Below are positions 32,140 through 38,283 of a stretch of 38,283 nucleotides of DNA, piece by piece. Position numbers and translations under genes: made by a program. This DNA is from Apostichopus leukothele (taxonomy: Eukaryota; Echinodermata; Holothuroidea; Aspidochirotida; Stichopodidae): contig JAAAKB020000008.1 of assembly GCA_010014835.2 (NCBI GenBank), positions 244,293-282,575 of the forward strand. Direction: 5' to 3'. Within the stretch, counting starts at the first letter, position 1, and the number at the start of each line of letters is the position of its first letter. The notes under the pieces are model-generated. The model did not search any database. It was not told where the DNA came from and saw only the letters and a program-made list of their open reading frames with translations.

Positions 32140-32720
32140 GACCGATAACAACCATTCTTTGGATATGATCAATAATTGCTGGTTATCTAATAATCAGTTT
32201 GTATTAGTGGCTATAAATATTCATTAGTTAGCCAGTACCCGGTAAAAGTTGTTCTCAATAACCGGTAGTGCTCGCTATTGATAATCACTGGCTGTCAATC
32301 ATTGGCAGTACTGGCTGTCAGTCATCTAGAACTATGCTGGTTAACAAAACTCATTAGTGATAGCTTTCAATAATCAGTATTACTTGCTATCATAATCGGT
32401 AGTATTAGGTTATCAAAATCTGTACTGACCGATCATCTAAGTTAATCAGTAGCATTGGCCGTTTAATAATCAGTACTACCGATCATCTAAATAATATGTA
32501 GCACCTGTTGAATAATCAGTATATTAATCATCATTAATAATCAGTAGTGTTGGCTATTGAATAATCAGTATACTGATGATCTCAATAATTTGTAGGATTG
32601 GCTATTAAAATCACTCATACTGATGATCTTAATAATCAGTAGTAATGGCTATCAAAAAATCAGTACACCTTGTCATCTAAATATTCAGTAGTGTTGGCTA
32701 TAAAATAATGAATATTGAAT
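32140..32720. repeat. Degenerate minisatellite, ATAATCAGTAGT/TGGCTAT units
   Basis: Motifs AATAATCAGTA, GTGTTGGCTAT and TGATCATCTAA alternate many times, with a period of about 55-60 bases, clearest from about 32380 to 32710. Earlier units are more worn. Confidence 0.75.
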
Positions 32721-33954
32721 GTTAGAACATTTTTGGTTTTCTTTTAGTGTCAGTATGATAGACTAGCAGGGGGGAATCTGGGGGAGGGGAATTTGTGAGG
32801 TATTGGTGTTGGGTGGGGTGGAATGTTAGTGTAAAGACCAAGTCTTATGGGGACACCACACACCTTAAACAGCTCTCTGTACATATTATTATGAAGATGA
32901 TATGTTGTATTCATTACAAATGCAAACAGAAATATATGAATATATATATATAGATTAATATTTTACAAAGTAAACTGTTTAAACCAAAATTAATAAGTGG
33001 GAAAAAGAGGAAAACAATGCTTTTTCAACGTGAACATGAACAGGGTGTATAGAAATCTTCTACTATAAAAATCCTTGAACCGAAATGCGACGATCAAAAG
33101 AGTTTTAATAGCTTTAATGTGAACAAAATATGTTACCGCAGCTGGGCCTTGTTTTCATGGTTAACCATTTGTTACCTAGGTGATTTCAACATTTCACAGA
33201 AAATGCTACTGTATGCTTAACATAAAAAGTTTGAATTGATGCTAAAAATTCAACTTTATATAGACCTAGTGTACATTATTTTGTTCATACTTATTAAAGC
33301 TTAGTCTCTTTCAGCGCCTTTCATTATTTTATTAACAACAAAAAAATTGACAAATAAAAGGTTTATATACAATGTTTATATGAAAACTTACAAAAATATT
33401 CAGAAAAAAAAATGGAAAAAAAAAAACACCAAATGTTAATATTGCATTAATCTGTGTGGCATAGGGTGTAAAACTTACTAATCTGCACATATTGTGTGAC
33501 CATTTTTCCTTTCTTTTATTTTTTTCCTCTATTTCCCTGACATTGCAGAGAAGTGAATATATTTTATACACCTGTATTATTATGATGGTATGAATTTTAA
33601 TTGACTTTGTTACATAGAATTCGTTATAAGAGAAGAAAAGGCAGTTGATGAAATAATTGTAAAATAATTTATTGAGAATATCTTGTTCTATTGAGAAATC
33701 TATACAGGGTTGATTAATGTTTCCAAGGATTTTATTACTGGTCTAGAATTAGGTAAGGATAGAGTTGTACTACACTTGTTCAATCACTTTTTCAATCTAT
33801 TGTAATATGATTTTCTTTCATTGTTTTTGACCAATCCCGGGTAATTTTATGATATTCAATCAAAGTCTAAATCATCTCCTGTAGTATCTTAACAACAAGA
33901 TCATTGTTCTCCTTTTAACGCTGCGTTGTACTTTGTCGATATGCTGTTAACACA

Positions 33955-33968
33955 GGGGCATATGCCCC
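33955..33968. repeat. 14-bp perfect palindrome GGGGCATATGCCCC
   Basis: Followed by a C-rich stretch with CCCCCAAATTTTAGAAAATA, which resembles the C-rich palindromic repeat at the right edge of the window (ACATGTCCCCCCC...AATATTTTAGG). Confidence 0.6.
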
Positions 33969-34333
33969 CACTCCCCCCCCTCCCTCCAAATATCTGTCAG
34001 GCCCCCAAATTTTAGAAAATAAGTCATGCCTGTCCCCCTAGAAAAGCATTGGACACCCCACTAAAACCAGATGTATAACACTGCCCCTTAACAAGGTCAT
34101 GTAATGTTCACCGATAGTTAGATACCTCTTAATCTAAACTAAGAAATTTATGTTGTCACCACCACCAATGGGACCCTCCGGCATTTCAATGGAGGGCGCT
34201 GTCCTATAATGTTTTGTGGTAGTAGTGTTTATAGATTGCTGTACCAACCCCAGTATGATCACCATAAATGGCGATGTGATGGTTATTGCCATCAAATCAT
34301 GAGGCTAAGTGCCAACTGATTACACCATCTTGA

Positions 34334-34349
34334 AAGAGAGAGAGAGAGT
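34334..34349. repeat. GA microsatellite
   Basis: About eight GA units. Confidence 0.9.
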
Positions 34350-35017
34350 AAAACTGCATTATCACGTTTGAGCAGAGCAATACATACATATTTTATGTGA
34401 GTTCCAAAAGTGTTAAATCTTTTGGTAAGTAGATGGAGACTTTTAAAGTGATAGCTATGAAATACAACCCGCTGCTTTCAACTCAGATGAATGTCTCATG
34501 AACAATTCTGTAGCTTCATCTCTGACGAAGGAGGATGTTGTCACAAATGGTCTGTTTCTTACATTCAATATGTCATGATACAAGCTCATGTAGTATATGC
34601 AGAAGCTGTACAGTATTATACAGACATGTGCATGGTACAGGAGGTACTTTCCCTCACAAGGTTCTGTGGTGAAAGGATTCTTTGTACATAAGACCATTAC
34701 ACATCTTAATTAATTTAACATATAATAATAGCAAACTAACACTCAGCATTGTAAAAAGAATAGAAGCAAAAAGGAAAAGTAGCATTGAAAAATTTTTTTT
34801 TTCTTTTTTTCATCCTAAAGTGAAATTATGAATGTGGTTTTGGTCAGTTTTATTATCACTGCCCTTGTTACAAAACAGTCAGTTATAATCAGTTGCTTTC
34901 CTAATGCAGTTTCAACATTTCCTTGTTTTAACTCAAGCTTTTCCCAGTTTAAAGATCTAGAAAATGCTCTGTGCTGTACTTTTAGCAATTTATTCTGAGG
35001 TGTGGGAGGAAGTCGGA

Positions 35018-35037
35018 GGGGGGGGGGGGGGGGGGGT
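35018..35037. repeat. Poly-G tract
   Basis: About 18-20 G in a row after GGAAGTCGGA. Confidence 0.9.
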
Positions 35038-35579
35038 AGGGACACATTTGCTATACATGATTGGATTTTTGAGTAAAACCTTTTCAATTATTCTTGTACA
35101 ATGGGGGATATGGGGATGTTGTGTACTTTATAGGGTGATTGTTCACTTCCACAGTGAATGGTGACTAATGACATTTATGAAATGTACAGATATGAGCTTT
35201 GTTTTAAAACGTTTCAAACAACATGCATTTTTTTTTTGCCAGTCAGCGATGTAGATGTGAGAAAGGTTTGTAATGTGAAGCAGGGATATTTTATGAGGAG
35301 TAAGTCTTGTCAGATTCTAGTATGAGAGATATTTGATACACAGTGAAATAAAACTAACTTTGCAAAAGTTGATGTTTTCTTCTTTTCTGTATATGTAAGA
35401 GATACGCAGTAAGAGACACGCAGTAACATTGTGTTCTTTAATCTAGGTTATTAGTATTGGTCACAAATTTTAGCTTGCTATAAAACATTGCTGGACTCAT
35501 TTAAGTTTCGATGATAATCGTAACCTCTGCATTCATGATGGTGTATATATGCGTGTGTGTGCGTTTGTGACGCCCAGCT

Positions 35580-35960
35580 TGTAAACACGATATCTGAAGA
35601 AGGGAAGGTCGGACCAATTTCATATAAGGTTTGCAGAAGTACCACATTGAGTACAAGAAGCCTATTGTTTTTGTGGAGGTCAAAGGTCATTTAGGGTCAC
35701 CAGGGGTCAAATTGTGAAAACTTTGTAAAAACAATATCTCAAGAAGGTAAGCTTTGGCAATTCACATATTCTATATGTATATGAACCACATTGAGTAAAA
35801 GAAGTCTTTAATTTGTGGTCGAGGTAAAATGTCATTTGGGGCAACCAGGGGTCAAATTGTGAAAACAAGATATTTCAAGAAGGGAAGCTTGGGCAGACCT
35901 CATATTTGGTGTACCACATTGAGTTCAAGAAGCATATTGTTTTTGGTGGAGGTCATTTGG
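35580..35960 (+). repeat. DR1-bearing tandem repeat, copy cluster B (about three units)
   Basis: Units of about 128-144 bases share GTAAACACGATATC or AAGATATTTC, CAAGAAGGGAAG, CATAT, CCACATTGAGT (35643, 35787, 35915), AAGAAG, TATTGTTTTTG and GAGGTCAAAGGTCATTT. The first unit carries a perfect DR1, AGGTCAAAGGTCA, at 35677-35689. Same family as 18655-19205, opposite orientation. Confidence 0.85.
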
Positions 35961-37374
35961 GTCGTCAGAGTTAAAATGTGAATTGCTAAGTATTTGTAAC
36001 TGCTTGTTTAGTTGCATGTTGAAGTTTCCCCATGGGTGACCAGTATTTTACTCTCTAGCATATTTTGGGTCAGTACTGATGGCCCTTAAATCCGCGCAGA
36101 AGGAAACACAAATTTATTTTATTTGAATATGGTCGATTTTGGTTAGGTAAACGTCCATGCATGTGTATGATGTCGCCTGCCCCTCCCACTCCCCAATCAC
36201 TCCCCCAGGATCAGTCAAAGACACGTGCAATTAAGGGTCCGGATTTGAAACGTTGAAATTGTCTTGGTTGTGAACATACCTGTAAGGATTTTAAAGGTAA
36301 TATTGTAATAACCATTATTTGACATTTCTACGTCAGCTTAAAGTTAACATTCCATACGTACTGCACGATTGAACGATCTTCATTGTAAATGCTTTAAAAC
36401 AAAGGCAAAATCAAAGAGAACTGGGGAATATTAGAGAATATATATTTATATAAAGTTTTGACCGATCGTTAGGCTGTATATTGATTTGATATACTCATAA
36501 CGGCATTGAATTCAAATTTTGAAGTAAAAGCTTGTCTCTTTGGCAGTTGCGCGACTTTGCACCCCCCATCCCCGCAAAATTTGGCAAGGTCGGTAACGGT
36601 AAGAGTGACTCCAGTTTCCCCTTTCGGGAAACCAAAAAGCAGAGCACAAACGGTGCAAAGCTAACATGTTTCATCACGTGAGTTCATTTGTAATGGAAAC
36701 ATCCGACGGTGACTTGGAGGTAAAACATAGTTAATGTGTTAAAATATTAATACAATATGTTATAGTTACGCATAACAATTTCTTTCCCAATTACACCTTC
36801 CATGGATACTGAAAATATCAAAACACGCGATAAAAGGCAAACACAAACACACACAAAGGTAAAATGATTTTTTTTTTTACCAAGAAAGAATGGCCAAATA
36901 GATATATTGTTGTACATACTGAAATAGGAAGGAATTCATTAGGAGCTTCATAGTATTTTACGAAAGTGTCAATTCTTGGGTAGCTGCGAAAAATCAAAAT
37001 GAGCAGAGTTTCTGGACTTTTTGCTAAAAACAGGGCGGTGGAACCGAGGAGGCAGAGACTCCGGTGACAGGTGCGTCCCGACCAAAGTTGTGGAAACCTC
37101 CAAAGTTTCTGTTACAAAGCAAATACCTTTTTTCCAATTTGTGTACTGAAAAATTGCCCCCTGTTATTCAAAAAACACTTTAAGGAACCAAGGAAACTTT
37201 TTTTGGCAATGTATTCACTTTTATTGGAAAGTACAATATAATAACTAAAACTGTGCGGTTTTGTTGGAAAACATTCAAATACTGGAACTTGTGATCCGGA
37301 ATGCAAAGTGGATTCACGTTTTCAGGTGATTTTGCAGTTTGCTTCTTCAAATCAATGTCACACGTTTCAGTGTC

Positions 37375-37440
37375 CTTAGATAGCTCAGCGATTCAACGAA
37401 TAAACATGAGTTATCTGTTCCGAGTTCGATTCCAACTGAA
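37375..37440 (+). repeat. tRNA-like sequence with A and B boxes (possible SINE head)
   Basis: TAGCTCAGCGATT at 37381 resembles a Pol III A box, and GAGTTCGATTCC at 37422 a B box, about 40 bases apart as in tRNAs. The acceptor and T stems do not pair, so it is not a functional tRNA. It could be the 5' part of a tRNA-derived SINE. Confidence 0.4.
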
Positions 37441-37532
37441 AGTTTAAGAACCAAATTATTTTTCATTAACTGACGGTTTCTCGATCGAATCTTTAAAGTA
37501 CTGATATTGAAGTTAATTTTCCAGCAGACGTG

Positions 37533-37579
37533 TTGATTAGCGCGACGATGTAAGCGAAAGACCTTGCACCGCTAATCAA
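37533..37579. repeat. Hairpin with 10-bp perfect arms
   Basis: TTGATTAGCG at 37533-37542 pairs with CGCTAATCAA at 37570-37579 around a 27-base loop. Confidence 0.65.
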
Positions 37580-38189
37580 GTAAACCGTGTTAGGGTTTGA
37601 GACAGGCTGGAGGCATAATTTCTCCGGCTGTAGGGCCATGGTGCTTTTTGTGTCCTAGGATCCCGCGCCATGTCTCCCTTGTTGTCGTATACCGAACCCG
37701 GGAGGATGCGAGGAGGGTCGGTTGGTCAGTGGTCGAACAAAAGTGTCCTATGTGGCGTGCGTGAATCTTTGCCTTTGGCCAGAGGGTCGAAACACTTTTT
37801 GCGAACGATATGCGTGCAGCCCATGTCCACTGAACATACATGACCCAACGAGGAACTATCCTCCTAAAAACGCACCTATAGAAAACTCATAAGATCCATC
37901 TAAATATTTCAAACATTGTTTAGACAAGGGTAATAAAAAAAAATGGCGCCACTTTACAAGTTTTTCAAGTAATATAAAATGACATCATTATGACGCTAAT
38001 TTGAGGGATCATTGTCAAAAATTAGAATTTAGTTTTTATTGATATTGTTTTTTATGGATATCTCAGCAACCAAATACGGAAACCACAGGCTCATGAGGGC
38101 AAGCTAACATGGAGAAAGTTTTGTTTTGAAATTGACTATTTTTAAAATCCGTTTTCTTAAAGGACATGCAAGCGCTACTAGCATGGGCG

Positions 38190-38283
38190 GCGATCATGGG
38201 GGGGACGGGGGGGACATGTCCCCCCCCAATATTTTAGGTGGGGGGGATATAGTATCTAATATTCCCCCCCCCCCCCAATATTT
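38190..38283. repeat. G/C-run palindromic repeat, truncated by the window edge
   Basis: Seven G, ACATGT and seven C form a perfect 20-bp palindrome at 38207-38226. CCCCAATATTTTAGGTGGGGGG and a second poly-C then AATATTT follow. Probably the end of a dispersed repeat. Confidence 0.6.

Larger units (their letters stand above)
32721..35579. other. Intergenic region; no gene seen
   Basis: AT-rich with G/C-run islands. It contains GGGGCATATGCCCC (33955-33968, perfect palindrome), a GA microsatellite (34334-34349), a short foldback around 34173-34195 (CCCTCC/GGAGGG) and a ~20-base G run (35018-35037). Confidence 0.5.
35961..38189. other. Intergenic region; no gene seen
   Basis: Includes a tRNA-like Pol III box pair (37381-37433), a 10-bp-arm hairpin (37533-37579) and a locally GC-richer stretch (37600-37850) whose minus-strand frame I could not identify. 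Otherwise AT-rich. Confidence 0.45.

Noticed and set aside
37381-37440. A second tRNA gene
   Set aside because: A and B boxes are present but acceptor and T stems do not pair; kept only as a tRNA-like repeat.
37590-37841. 83-codon minus-strand ORF in a GC-richer patch
   Set aside because: Composition hints at a repeat or gene fragment, but no motif could be recognised and no splice partners are evident.

Overview
This is animal nuclear DNA. Genes are split by long AT-rich introns with GT/AG splice sites, there is a eukaryotic tRNA-Val, and most of the window is intron or repeat-rich intergenic sequence. Fragments of XRCC3 and of an estrogen-related-receptor-type nuclear receptor place it in Bilateria. 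The many TAGGCCTA-type words, the TTAA-flanked miniature elements and a DR1-carrying tandem repeat suggest an echinoderm, perhaps a sea cucumber; this is inference. Two 100-base N runs (10095-10194 and 24290-24389) are assembly gaps of unknown true size.

Layout. Minus strand, 316-3338: 5' end of a gene for a probably secreted or membrane protein with a large Gln/Gly repeat exon; it continues past the left edge. 5556-5628: tRNA-Val(AAC) on the plus strand. 8593-9978: compact two-exon plus-strand gene for an unrecognised 351-residue protein with an acidic serine tail. 10195-19514: no convincing gene, only repeats, including a TTAA miniature transposon and a three-copy ~350 bp tandem repeat. Minus strand, 19515-23022: first three coding exons of XRCC3 (N-terminal domain through Walker A); later exons were not found. 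25625-31335: hinge, complete ligand-binding domain and stop codon of an ERR-type nuclear receptor on the plus strand; its DNA-binding-domain exons were not found, and one of the gaps lies where they could be. 31336-38283: 3' flank with tandem repeats and foldbacks.

The most notable find is inside the receptor gene. A 114 bp segment spanning the intron 3' splice site and the first coding bases of a ligand-binding-domain exon is present in four tandem copies, giving four near-identical acceptors. The two outermost lead to early stops. The third, because of a 14-base loss, is in frame with the real exon and would insert 38 residues. Other points of interest are six same-direction copies of a 22-23 bp motif in XRCC3 intron 2, and one tandem-repeat family carrying perfect DR1 nuclear-receptor half-site pairs on both sides of the receptor gene, with a further DR1 just after its stop codon.
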